50,527 nucleotides of DNA, taken from contig NZ_JNWQ01000053.1 of NCBI RefSeq assembly GCF_000716875.1, positions 1-50,527 on the forward strand, given 5' to 3'. Source of the stretch: Streptomyces novaecaesareae (GTDB taxonomy: Bacteria; Actinomycetota; Actinomycetes; Streptomycetales; Streptomycetaceae). Every line of letters starts with the position of its first letter. Position 1 is the first letter of the stretch. The notes under the pieces are model-generated. The model did not search any database. It was not told where the DNA came from and saw only the letters and a list, made by a program, of their open reading frames with translations. The position numbers were made by a program, and so were the translations under genes. Shown here piece by piece: positions 42,146-50,527 of the stretch.

Positions 42146-42199
42146 GGATGAGCCGCTCAATGCGCTGTCGGCTCGTCCGAATACGTGATCGGCTCATCC
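42146..42199. promoter_or_regulatory. three repeated half-sites between divergent genes
   Basis: GGATGAGCCG at 42146-42155 is the inverse of CGGCTCATCC at 42190-42199, a perfect 10-bp match. A third copy with one change, CGGCTCGTCC, is at 42169-42178, 21 bp from the last. A weaker copy (CGGCTCCTTG) is near 42122. AraC-type regulators bind directly and inversely repeated half-sites with such helical spacing. The location fits control of both the hydrolase gene and the regulator gene. Confidence 0.65.
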
Positions 42200-42242
42200 T
42201 GGCGTCCGGGGGTGGCGCGCCGGGGACGGCTACGATGGCCGG

Positions 42243-43220
42243 ATGGACGTGGTCAGCGACGCGATCGCCGCCGTACGGGCGGGCCGCCCCTCCTCCAACC
42301 GGCTGCGTGTGGCGGGACGGTGGGGTGCCTGGATTCCGTCCTACGCGGGCGCGGGCTTCCACGTGGTGCTGGCCGGCAGCTGCTGGCTGGTGGCCGACGG
42401 CGGCGAGCCGCTGCGCCTGGGGCCCGGCGATGCGGTCCTGCTGCCGCACGGCAGCGGACACGCCCTGTCCGGCGAGGAGTTGACGGCCTCCCGGGCGGCG
42501 CGCCTGCCGGGGCTGGATTCCCTGCTCGACACCCGCCGACCGGCCGGCGCCCCGGATACTGCGGACGCTCAGGACGGCGCGGACGGCCCGGACGGCCCGG
42601 ATGCTGCGGACGCCCCCGGCATGGCCGATCTGCTGTGCGGCAAGTACCGCCTCGACCACGGGCTCGGACACCCGCTGATGCGCGAGCTGCCCGAGGTCGT
42701 CCACCTGCCCACCCGCAGCGGCGAGCATCCCGAACTGCGGGCCGCCGTAGAGCTGTTGAGCGCCGAGCTGGCCACCGCGCGCCCCGGCGGCGAGCTCGCC
42801 GTGCCCGGGCTGATCGACCTGCTGCTGGTCTACCTGGTACGGGCCTGGACCACCCGGCGCGGCGCCGACGGCTGGGGCGCGGCGCTGACGGACCCGGTGG
42901 TGGCGGCCGCGCTCGCCGCCGTCCACGACGCCCCGGCCCACCCGTGGACGGCCGAGGCCCTGGCCGCCCGGGTCGGGGTCTCGCGCGCCACCCTCACCCG
43001 CCGCTTCACCGCGCTCACCGGCCGCCCCCCGATGGCCTACCTCACCTGGTGGCGGATGACCCGGGCCGCAGGCCTGCTGCGGAACACCGCCGACCCGTTG
43101 GAGGCCGTGGCCCGCAAGGTCGGCTACGCCAGCCCGTACGCGCTCTCGCACGCCTTCGCCCGGCAGTTCGGCACCACTCCCGGGCGCTACCGCACCACCG
43201 GCGCCGCCCGCGCCGCCTGA
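42243..43220 (+). CDS. AraC family regulator with cupin sensing domain
   Basis: The 325-residue protein has an N-terminal cupin (GAGFHVVLAGSCWLVADGGE, then LGPGDAVLLPHGSGHAL). A loop rich in Asp/Gly/Ala (DAQDGADGPDGPDAADAPG) follows, with repeat-like DNA. The C-terminus holds two helix-turn-helix motifs (TAEALAARVGVSRATLTRRF and GYASPYALSHAFARQFG). It is of the type with an AraC-cupin_6-like N-terminus, common in regulators of redox or aldehyde-type enzymes. It is divergent from the metallo-hydrolase gene, which it probably controls through the half-sites in between. Confidence 0.82.
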   Translation: MDVVSDAIAAVRAGRPSSNRLRVAGRWGAWIPSYAGAGFHVVLAGSCWLVADGGEPLRLGPGDAVLLPHGSGHALSGEELTASRAARLPGLDSLLDTRRPAGAPDTADAQDGADGPDGPDAADAPGMADLLCGKYRLDHGLGHPLMRELPEVVHLPTRSGEHPELRAAVELLSAELATARPGGELAVPGLIDLLLVYLVRAWTTRRGADGWGAALTDPVVAAALAAVHDAPAHPWTAEALAARVGVSRATLTRRFTALTGRPPMAYLTWWRMTRAAGLLRNTADPLEAVARKVGYASPYALSHAFARQFGTTPGRYRTTGAARAA

Positions 43221-43297
43221 CCCCGGCGCCCCGCGCGGCCTGAGAGCCCGGTCCGCCCGAGTGCCGCTCCCCCGCTGGTCCGGGCGCCGGCCGGCCG

Positions 43298-43996
43298 TCA
43301 GCGCACCTCCAACTCGGTGTGGTGGACGGTGAATCCGCCCCGCAGGACCGGGGCGAACGGGGCCGGGGCCATGCAGGTGCCGACCACCGGCTGGTAGGGC
43401 GCGCCGTTCGCGTCCACGTCCATGTTGCCTATGCCCCAGGAGAACCCGAGGCGGCCGCCGCCATGGCCGCCCGCGTCGCCCTCGCGGCCCTGGTAGACGC
43501 TCAGGCCGATCCGCTGGCCGACGTTGTCGATGTCCGACCTGGTGACGACGGCGGTCAGCGTGGCCACCGGCCCGCCGGTGGCCAGGCAGTCCACCTCGGC
43601 CTCGGCGCTGTGGACCTGCCCGTCGGCCGCGGTGCGGTGGGAGTACCGGACGGTGCCCCGGGCGTCGGTGGGCAGGCCGTCGGCCAGGGCGGTGCCCGGG
43701 AAGCGGCGGCTGTACGGGACGGCCTGGGCGTCGACGGTGAACCAGATCTCGTCGTCCGGGACGAAGGCGTACGAGATCCGGGCGGTGCCGCTGACGCTCG
43801 CCGGGCGGGCGGGCCGCGCGTCCTGGCGGACGGGCGAGGTGGTCGCGGTGGCGGCGGTGGGGGTAGAGGCGGTGGTGGCGGAGGCCGGGGCGACGCCCGT
43901 CAGTGCCGCGAGGGCCAGCGTGACGGCGGCGGCGGCCCGGGCGGCGCGGGTGCGGACGTGGGCGTGCGTGCGGATGTGCGTGCGGATGCGGGACAT
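43298..43996 (-). CDS. secreted beta-rich protein of unknown function
   Basis: ATG 43996 has GGAGGAG at good spacing. The 232-residue product starts with a His/Arg/Thr-rich n-region and a hydrophobic stretch (AAAAVTLALAALTGVAPASA), then a Thr-rich linker. The mature domain has strands such as GTARISYAFVPDDEIWFTVD, AEAEVDCLATGGPVATLTAV and RIGLSVYQGRE, and it ends VGTCMAPAPFAPVLRGGFTV with two Cys. Comparable exported proteins of unknown role are common in streptomycetes, and no enzyme motif is visible. A Gly/His-rich loop (DAGGHGGG) interrupts the middle. The lectin gene upstream is separated by a strong hairpin, so this is its own unit. Confidence 0.65.
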   Translation of the reverse strand: MSRIRTHIRTHAHVRTRAARAAAAVTLALAALTGVAPASATTASTPTAATATTSPVRQDARPARPASVSGTARISYAFVPDDEIWFTVDAQAVPYSRRFPGTALADGLPTDARGTVRYSHRTAADGQVHSAEAEVDCLATGGPVATLTAVVTRSDIDNVGQRIGLSVYQGREGDAGGHGGGRLGFSWGIGNMDVDANGAPYQPVVGTCMAPAPFAPVLRGGFTVHHTELEVR

Positions 43997-44108
43997 GGTG
44001 GGCTCCTCCCCCCGGCGGCCCCGATGGCCGCCGTGTTGACGCCTCCAAGCCTGGTCGGTGCACCCGCCTGCGGACCATGTGCCGATCGGCATAAAAGCCG
44101 TGCCCGGA

Positions 44109-44146
44109 AAGCCTTCTGCCCTGCCGATCGGCAGGGCAGAAGGCTT
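44109..44146. terminator. 38-bp perfect palindrome, terminator after the lectin gene
   Basis: Two perfectly complementary 17-base arms (AAGCCTTCTGCCCTGCC on the left) surround a GATC loop. It lies 91 bases downstream of the lectin stop on that gene's strand and 113 bases upstream of the next start. It is unusually long and symmetrical, so a protein-binding role is also possible. Confidence 0.7.
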
Positions 44147-44236
44147 GGGGCTGGCCGTCCCGTTCGATGGACGACGCACGGCGCCGGCGGCCGCGGGGGG
44201 CCGGCGCCGGTGCCGGACCGTGCGGTCGGGCCGTGG

Positions 44237-44752
44237 TCAGCAGGTGCCGACGTGGCCGTAGCGCGAGGACCAGACCGGCGTCCAGGGGCTGCCCGAGTGG
44301 GGGCGGTAGACGACGAGGTTGGAGTCGTCCTGCAGGCGCACCCAGTTGGCGCTGGGGTTGCAGTTGAAGTTGGTGGCGGAGGACCACTTGGCGTTCTTGA
44401 AGGTGTCGTAGACGACGAAGTTGCCGTCGTACTGCATGATCGCCTTGCCCGCCCCGCCGCCGGTGGTGGCGGTCGCCCAGATCGCGGTGCCGCGGCTGTC
44501 GTACTGCACCAGGTTGCCGTCGCTCTGGTAGGTCAGCCGGTAGGCGCGGTTGGCGGAGTACAGCGAGTCGCCGGGCAGCAGGCAGCTGCCCCAGTCCATG
44601 TGGTCCCAGCCGCTCGGGTTGCGCGAGCAGTTCCACTCGCTGTTGACGTCGGCGGACGCGCTGGTCGCCGACGTCAGCCCGGCGACGGAGGCCAGCGCCA
44701 GCGCGGCGCCGGCGAGTGACAGGGCGCGCTTGACCGTTCCGTTGTTCCTCAT
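44237..44752 (-). CDS. secreted bulb-type (GNA-like) mannose-binding lectin
   Basis: ATG 44752 has AGAGGGG before it. The 171-residue protein has a signal peptide (ALSLAGAALALASVAGLTSA, with cleavage after an ASA near residue 34). One bulb-type lectin domain follows with all three mannose motifs Q-x-D-x-N-x-V-x-Y: QSDGNLVQY (76-84), QYDGNFVVY (107-115) and QDDSNLVVY (141-149). All three keep Gln, Asp, Asn and Tyr; Phe replaces Leu before the conserved Val in the middle one. Four Cys can stabilise the domain. Such secreted lectins bind mannose-containing polymers. No catalytic domain is attached. Confidence 0.85.
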   Translation of the reverse strand: MRNNGTVKRALSLAGAALALASVAGLTSATSASADVNSEWNCSRNPSGWDHMDWGSCLLPGDSLYSANRAYRLTYQSDGNLVQYDSRGTAIWATATTGGGAGKAIMQYDGNFVVYDTFKNAKWSSATNFNCNPSANWVRLQDDSNLVVYRPHSGSPWTPVWSSRYGHVGTC

Positions 44753-44923
44753 CGTTCCCCTCTTTCCGCTGCGGCGCCGGTACCCGGCCGGCCGCGGCAC
44801 GGTGTCATCGGAGGTGTGCGGACCCGGAGTTCCGTCCACCGGCCGACGGGACGGAGCCCCTCCACCCCTGTGCTCATGCCAACGGAGGCCGCGCGCCGTC
44901 CGGTTCACCGCGGACCTGCGGGG

Positions 44924-45628
44924 TCAGCGGCCCCGCCACCACCGCCGCCGGGGCTCCTCCGTCACAGCCCCGCCGTCGGCCACCCCGCCGTCGACAGCCG
45001 GGCCGTCGGCAGCCGGTCCGGTGAACGGCGGCAGGGCCCGGAACCGCTCGTCCAGCACCGCGCTCGCGCCGACCCGGGCCAGCGTCTCCCGCACCAGCGT
45101 CAGCGGGTGGGACGGGAAGTGCGCGTCCCACTCCGGGAGGTCGCCCACGTGGTACGGCAGCGGTGCGCGCAGCTGCGGGTCGTAGGGGTGGGGGCGGAAG
45201 TAGGCGTCGAACCCGACGCGGTCGGCGACCACCGCCTCCCGCATGCCGCTGATCGGCCCCTCGGCGGCCTGCACCTTCAGCACCACGCTGCACCGGTCCC
45301 GCGGCACCGTCCACGCCCCGACGAACACCTGCCCGGGGCCGGCCGCCTTGGGGGCCTTGGCGAGCTGCCACAGCCCCGGCACGCCGCCCAGTGGGCGGAC
45401 CTCGGCCTCGATCAGCGCGGCCCCGTTCCGCGCGGTGTGGCGGGCCAGTTCGCGCAGCAGCCGCTCGCCCGCGTCGAGCGGGGCCACCAGGTCCGGGACG
45501 AGCGCGAAGTCGTGGACGGACAGGACCACCCCGCGTTCGTCGTCCCACACCCGGCTTCCGCCGCCGGCGTCCTCCTCGTCCTCGCGCGGAACGAAACCGG
45601 CCAGGTCCAAACTGATGATCGCATTCAT
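44924..45628 (-). CDS. hypothetical protein (234 aa)
   Basis: ATG 45628 follows GGGAGGATGACC and gives MNAIISLDLAGFVPREDEED. The protein has mixed alpha/beta composition, with VVLSVHDFALVPDLVAPLDA, IEAEVRPLGGVPGLWQLAKA, DRCSVVLKVQAAEG and FFPSH-like (HFPSHPLTLVRETLARVG) stretches. It ends in an Ala/Pro/Gly-rich tail with a basic end (RRRWWRGR). There is no signal or membrane helix. The start and composition support a real gene and it looks like a conserved streptomycete protein, but I cannot assign a function. The gene has no close same-strand partner. Confidence 0.6.
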   Translation of the reverse strand: MNAIISLDLAGFVPREDEEDAGGGSRVWDDERGVVLSVHDFALVPDLVAPLDAGERLLRELARHTARNGAALIEAEVRPLGGVPGLWQLAKAPKAAGPGQVFVGAWTVPRDRCSVVLKVQAAEGPISGMREAVVADRVGFDAYFRPHPYDPQLRAPLPYHVGDLPEWDAHFPSHPLTLVRETLARVGASAVLDERFRALPPFTGPAADGPAVDGGVADGGAVTEEPRRRWWRGR

Positions 45629-45767
45629 GCCGGTCATCCTCCCGCCCCGCTCCACCCGGGAGCACCACCTTTACGGGACGCGGGCTTCACGGGGGCTCAG
45701 GGTGGGCTCGGGGGGCTCGCTGGCGCGGTGGTGATCACCACCGGTCCGCGCACGGGACAATGGGCGG

Positions 45768-46049
45768 GTGACCGGCAGTCAACTCCCCCGGGGCATCACC
45801 GCCCTGATTCCCAGCGCCCCCGCCCCCGCCACGCCCGGCGAGCGGGCGGCCTCCCAGCTCCTCCACCTGCGCACCGCACAGGTGCCCCTCCCGCTCCTGG
45901 CCGCGGCCGCGGAGCTGATCGCCCCGCAGCTGGAGAGCGAGGACCCGGTCACCCGCGAGGCGGCCGCCGACGTCCGTGCCCGGCTGCTCGCCCTGCTCGA
46001 CGACGCCGCCCCGGGCGCGGTCCCGCGTGCCGTCCCGGGCCCGGCCTGA
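45768..46049 (+). CDS. small hypothetical protein (93 aa)
   Basis: A GTG start gives a 93-residue protein. Its central helical part (GERAASQLLHLRTAQVPLPL, then ELIAPQLESEDPVTREAAAD) and Ala/Pro-rich ends look coded. The regular Leu spacing from residue 30 to 78 predicts a helical bundle. It has no known motif and no partner genes. It ends only seven bases before the convergent monooxygenase remnant. Confidence 0.45.
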   Translation: MTGSQLPRGITALIPSAPAPATPGERAASQLLHLRTAQVPLPLLAAAAELIAPQLESEDPVTREAAADVRARLLALLDDAAPGAVPRAVPGPA

Positions 46050-46055
46050 CGGCGG

Positions 46056-47533
<1,478 letters not shown>

Positions 47534-47540
47534 GCCCGGG

Positions 47541-48572
47541 TCAGGTGCGGGCGGTGGCCTGGCGGGTGCGGCGGGCGAGGCGGTGCAGGCGCTGGACGGC
47601 GACGAAGCGGTGCATCCGGTCGGCCAGGGTCAGGCGGTACTTGAGGCGCAGCTGGGTGTTCAGGTCGGCGAGGGGGTCGGGGCCGATGGCCCGGAGCAGT
47701 CGGCTGACGTGCTGCTGGTAGGCCTCGCGGTAGCCGCGGTCGCCGTCCGGGACGGACCAGAAGAACATCGGGATCTCCTCGACCAGGCAGTTGCGGTCGT
47801 AGGCGCGCAGGTGCTCGGCGAACGCCGGCTCGGGGCGGGCGAGCAGCCATTCCCGGACCAGTTCCATCGAGCGGACCCGGTCGACCAGGCCGCGCGGGTC
47901 GGTCCGCTTCTGGGTGATGGACAGCTCGCCGTCCTCGCGGACCCGCCAGTGGTAGATCGGGTCGGCGAGGACGTCGACCCGGTCGGCGAGGAAGTGGTGG
48001 GGCACGCTGACCGGGGCGTCCTCGTACAGGATGCCCTCGGGGTAGAGGATGCCCGCGGCGTCGAAGAAGGAGCGCCGGTAGACCTTGTTCCAGGCGGTGC
48101 GGTCGGTGACCAGGGCGGGCAGTTCGCTGACGTGGGTGCGCAGCCGGGTCTCGCGGAACGGGCGGCGGTGGGCGTGCGAGGGGGTGAGGCCGGTGGTGCG
48201 CAGGCGCATCGCGTTGCCGGTGGCGAAGTCGGATCCGGTCTCGTCCAGCGTGCGGATCATCAGCTCGTACGCGTGCGGGGGCAGGACGTCGTCGCTGTCG
48301 ACGAAGGCGAGGTAGGCGGTGCCGGGGGCGAGGTGGCGCCAGCCGGTGTTGCGGGCGGCGCCGAGGCCCTTGTTCTCCTGCCGGACCAGCCGGAAGCGCC
48401 GGTCCCGGTCCGCGTACGCCTCGGCGATGGCGGGGCCGCCGTCGGTCGAGCCGTCGTCGACCATGACGCACTCGAAGTCCTCGAAGGTCTGGGCCGCGAT
48501 CGAGTCCAGGCACTCCCGGAGGTAGCGCTCGACGTTGTAGATCGGGACGACGACGGACAGGCGCGGGGCCAT
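47541..48572 (-). CDS. family 2 glycosyltransferase
   Basis: The 343-residue protein has the GT-A fold of GT2 enzymes. It has LSVVVPIYNVERYLRECLDS, ECVMVDDGSTDGGPAIAE with the nucleotide-binding Asp residues, NKGLGAARNTGWRHL, and the metal-binding DSDD in YLAFVDSDDVLPPHA. An ED pair in ILYEDAPVSVPH is the usual catalytic base region. The C-terminal part (YDRNCLVEEIPMFFW and onward) resembles wall-polymer transferases of actinomycetes that are often fused or adjacent to TagF-like enzymes. The start is the ATG at 48572 with AAAGG nearby. It transfers a sugar to a cell-surface polymer or lipid; the acceptor is unknown. Confidence 0.82.
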   Translation of the reverse strand: MAPRLSVVVPIYNVERYLRECLDSIAAQTFEDFECVMVDDGSTDGGPAIAEAYADRDRRFRLVRQENKGLGAARNTGWRHLAPGTAYLAFVDSDDVLPPHAYELMIRTLDETGSDFATGNAMRLRTTGLTPSHAHRRPFRETRLRTHVSELPALVTDRTAWNKVYRRSFFDAAGILYPEGILYEDAPVSVPHHFLADRVDVLADPIYHWRVREDGELSITQKRTDPRGLVDRVRSMELVREWLLARPEPAFAEHLRAYDRNCLVEEIPMFFWSVPDGDRGYREAYQQHVSRLLRAIGPDPLADLNTQLRLKYRLTLADRMHRFVAVQRLHRLARRTRQATART

Positions 48573-48838
48573 CGGGCGGCCTTTCGCTCAGCAGCGGACG
48601 GGCCGGGCGGGCCGGGCGGGTGCGCGCCGCCGACGACCGATCACCGGCAGTGGCCCGAATGTAGGGACAGCATACGGCCGTTGGGCGAACGGGGGGTGGC
48701 GTCGGGCCTGCCGGACGGTGGAGCAGGCGTGTCCGGCGTCAACCGCGCGTGGACGGCCGCGGCCCGGACCGCCGCGACCCGGACCGCCCGAGGGCGGGGC
48801 CGGGCGGGGCAGGTGGGCGGGGCAGGGCGGGGCAGGTG

Positions 48839-49750
48839 TCAGAGCGGGTCCCCCAGGGGGCCGAACTTCTCCTCCAGGTTCTCGGCCCAGTGGGCGGCGA
48901 AGTCCGGCCGGGTGCCGTCGGCGTCGGTGAAGCCGTACTCCCGGTACAGGCCCCAGGTGGCCAGCGCCTTCCCGCTCTTGGCCATGACGTGCGGGTCCGC
49001 GGCCAGGGCGGCCACGGCCCGGCCCAGGTAGGCGGGGCTTTCGGACTGGGCGAAGTCCGGATCCCGTGCCGCGCCCTCGCGCCAGTTCTCCTCGGTGACG
49101 CCGAAGTGCTCCAGTACGGCCTCCGAGCGCAGGAAGCCGGGGGTGAGCGCCACGGCCGCGACGCCGTGCGGCGCGAGCTCGGCGGCCTGGGCGACGGCGA
49201 GGCGGATGACCGTCGACTTCGCCAGGTCGTAGAAGAAGGAGCCTCGGTAGCGGGCGGTGTTGCCGTCGGTGACCTCGACGACCAGGCCGCTCCTGCGGGC
49301 GACCATGAGCGGCAGCACGTACCGGCTGGTGATCACGTGGGTGTCCACCGCCTGCCGCAGCAGCCGCAGGCCGGTGTCGAGGTCCTGCTCCCACAGGGGG
49401 TGGTCCCAGTCGGTCAGCGGGTCCGCGCCCCAGACGGAGTCGACCAGGACGTCGAGCCGCCCGTCCTGGTCGGCCGCGATCCGGTCGACGAGGGCCCGGA
49501 CCTCCTCGGGGCGGCTGTGGTCGGTGCGGACGGGGATGCCCAGGCCGCCGGCGGCGGTGACCCGTTCGGCGGTCTCCTCGATGGTCTCCGGGCGGTCCAG
49601 GCCGGAGCGGCCGCCCGTGCTGCTGCGGCCGGTGACGTACACCGTGGCGCCGGCCGCTCCGAGTTCGACGGCGATGCCGCGCCCCCCGCCCCGGGTGCCT
49701 CCGGCGACGAGGGCCACCTTTCCGGCCAGCGGGCGCTTGTCGGTCGTCAT
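48839..49750 (-). CDS. short-chain dehydrogenase/reductase
   Basis: The 303-residue protein has the cofactor loop KVALVAGGTRGGGRGIAVEL (the T-G-x-x-x-G-x-G site, here GGTRGGGRG at 17-25) and catalytic Tyr174 and Lys178 in SFFYDLAKSTVIRLAVAQA. Where most SDRs have an I-S-S catalytic Ser, this one has VEVTDGN, so Thr161 or Asp162 may take over; this looks typical for its subfamily. The C-terminus from about residue 250 is longer than in standard SDRs. The ATG at 49750 overlaps the TetR gene stop (ATGA), with GGAGGAATC before it, so the two are co-transcribed and the TetR product probably represses both. Confidence 0.85.
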   Translation of the reverse strand: MTTDKRPLAGKVALVAGGTRGGGRGIAVELGAAGATVYVTGRSSTGGRSGLDRPETIEETAERVTAAGGLGIPVRTDHSRPEEVRALVDRIAADQDGRLDVLVDSVWGADPLTDWDHPLWEQDLDTGLRLLRQAVDTHVITSRYVLPLMVARRSGLVVEVTDGNTARYRGSFFYDLAKSTVIRLAVAQAAELAPHGVAAVALTPGFLRSEAVLEHFGVTEENWREGAARDPDFAQSESPAYLGRAVAALAADPHVMAKSGKALATWGLYREYGFTDADGTRPDFAAHWAENLEEKFGPLGDPL

Positions 49751-50370
49751 GATTCCTCCGGGTCGTCGGCGGGGTGGGGCGGGAGGTGGGGCGAGAGGGC
49801 GGCGTCGAGTTCCTGTCGCAGCCGCTGCCCGAGGGTGCCTTCGCGGTCGAGGGCCCAGGTCAGGCCCGCGCCGGCGGTGACCGCCTGCACGGTGCGGGTC
49901 AGCGCCGTGACGTCCGTCGTGGCGCGCAGCTCTCCGGCGCCGGCCGCCTGCGCCAGCAGTTCCCCGATCGCTCGCGCCTGGGCGTGGTGGACGGCCAGGG
50001 CGCGCTCGTGGAGCTGCGGGTCGGCGAGGTCCGCGCACAGGAAGGCCAGGTGGTTGGCGAACGCCTCCGGCGTGGCCAGCTGCGTCGTCGTCTCCGTCAG
50101 CAGCTCCGCCAGGGCGGCGAGGGCGCCGTCGTGCGTGCGGCGCACCCGCCGGATCAGCTCGTCGGCGTCCCGGACGGACTGGTCGGCGAGCGCCAGGAGC
50201 AGCCCGCGCTTGGAGCCGAACCGCTGCACGAGGGTGCCCGGGACGACCCCGGCCTCGCCCGCCACGGCGGCCAGGGTGAGGCCTGCGGGCCCGACCCGGC
50301 CCATGACCCGTGCCGCCGCGCGCAGGATCACCGCGTCGTCGACCCCTCGGGGGCGTGCCACCGTCGTCAC
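49747..50370 (-). CDS. TetR family transcriptional regulator
   Basis: The 207-residue protein has the DNA-binding helices AVILRAAARVMGRVGPAGLT, then LAAVAGEAGVVPGTLVQRFG and SKRGLLLALADQSV. The C-terminal domain has AFANHLAFLCADLADPQLHE and ALTRTVQAVTAGAGLTWALD. GTG 50370 is the only start giving the full N-terminus. Upstream is an AT-rich perfect palindrome (50377-50402), the likely operator. It is the first gene of a two-gene operon with the SDR. Its ligand is probably the SDR substrate or a toxic analogue. Confidence 0.85.
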   Translation of the reverse strand: MTTVARPRGVDDAVILRAAARVMGRVGPAGLTLAAVAGEAGVVPGTLVQRFGSKRGLLLALADQSVRDADELIRRVRRTHDGALAALAELLTETTTQLATPEAFANHLAFLCADLADPQLHERALAVHHAQARAIGELLAQAAGAGELRATTDVTALTRTVQAVTAGAGLTWALDREGTLGQRLRQELDAALSPHLPPHPADDPEES

Positions 50371-50376
50371 CTCTCG

Positions 50377-50402
50377 TTAATAAATGCCTGTTCATTTATT
50401 AA
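50377..50402. promoter_or_regulatory. AT-rich TetR operator
   Basis: TTAATAAATG and its exact complement CATTTATTAA are separated by 6 bases (CCTGTT), forming a 26-bp site six bases upstream of the TetR start codon. In a genome with over 70% GC, a 10-bp AT-rich perfect arm pair is very unlikely by chance. It fits a TetR dimer site that also overlaps the promoter. Confidence 0.8.
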
Positions 50403-50467
50403 ACACCGGACACCGCACGTCGGCAAACACGGGAGCGAGGCGGGGCGATACGGGGGCGGTACAGGGG

Positions 50468-50527
50468 CTGTCTCTTATACACATCTCCGAGCCCACGAGA
50501 CAGGCAGAAATCTCGTATGCCGTCTTC
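50468..50527. other. Illumina Nextera adapter contamination (not genomic)
   Basis: The last 60 bases are the Nextera mosaic end (CTGTCTCTTATACACATCT, 50468-50486) followed by CCGAGCCCACGAGAC, the 8-base index AGGCAGAA (50502-50509) and ATCTCGTATGCCGTCTTC, the start of the P7 end. These are synthetic sequences left from read-through of short library inserts. The genomic contig ends at about 50467. Confidence 0.98.

Noticed and set aside
48792..48837. G-rich array downstream of the SDR gene as a repeat element or regulatory site
   Set aside because: Units are irregular and typical of low-complexity GC-rich intergenic DNA; only the similarity to 6274-6303 is worth noting.

Overview
The window reads as a piece of a streptomycete (Streptomyces or Kitasatospora-like) chromosome. 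It has very high GC content, near-obligatory G/C third codon positions, many GTG starts, an SsgA-like sporulation protein, a large LAL-type LuxR regulator, and many secreted proteins with Tat, Sec or lipoprotein signals. No rRNA, tRNA, CRISPR array or intact insertion sequence was seen. The last 60 bases are not genomic: they are Illumina Nextera read-through (transposon mosaic end, i7 adapter, an 8-base index and the start of the P7 end).

Left end (1-8 kb): a gene graveyard mixed with a few intact genes. It holds a DJ-1/PfpI C-terminal piece, an internal piece of a DEAD/DEAH helicase, a frameshifted N-terminal nitrilase piece, a frameshifted unknown gene, a multiply frameshifted C-terminal piece of a helicase-associated protein, and a mosaic of MFS, HAD and unknown fragments. 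Intact genes here are a Tat-exported PL4 rhamnogalacturonan lyase, a nucleoside hydrolase-like protein with a tiny coupled gene, and a secreted protein made of four Cys-containing repeats.

8-19 kb: small regulatory modules. These are a mycothiol-dependent isomerase-like protein; a LysR regulator divergent from a SnoaL-like protein; a DUF1801 protein; a TetR regulator with a VC0807-like membrane protein behind four copies of a 16-bp operator-like palindrome; a secreted propeller-repeat protein; and three alpha/beta hydrolases, two of which are paralogues flanking the LAL regulator.

19-33 kb: a three-gene ABC sugar importer (lipoprotein plus two permeases, no ATPase) followed by an AraC regulator and the SsgA-like gene. 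Next comes a tightly overlapping cydA-cydB-cydD-cydC operon for cytochrome bd oxidase and its maturation exporter, then a fold-type-I PLP Orn/Lys/Arg decarboxylase. Together the last two suggest a low-oxygen and acid-stress block.

33-41 kb: a minus-strand group (amidohydrolase, isochorismatase-like hydrolase, DoxX, DUF1275), LtrA divergent from Dps, and a translationally coupled LLM flavin monooxygenase and FMN reductase pair.

41-50.5 kb: a metallo-beta-lactamase-fold hydrolase divergent from an AraC regulator with three repeated half-sites between them; a secreted beta-rich protein; a secreted bulb-type lectin; two unknown proteins; an FAD monooxygenase that has lost its N-terminal FAD-binding motif; a GT2 glycosyltransferase; and a TetR-SDR operon behind an AT-rich perfect palindrome. 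Function calls rest on recognised motifs and overall family resemblance, without database searches.
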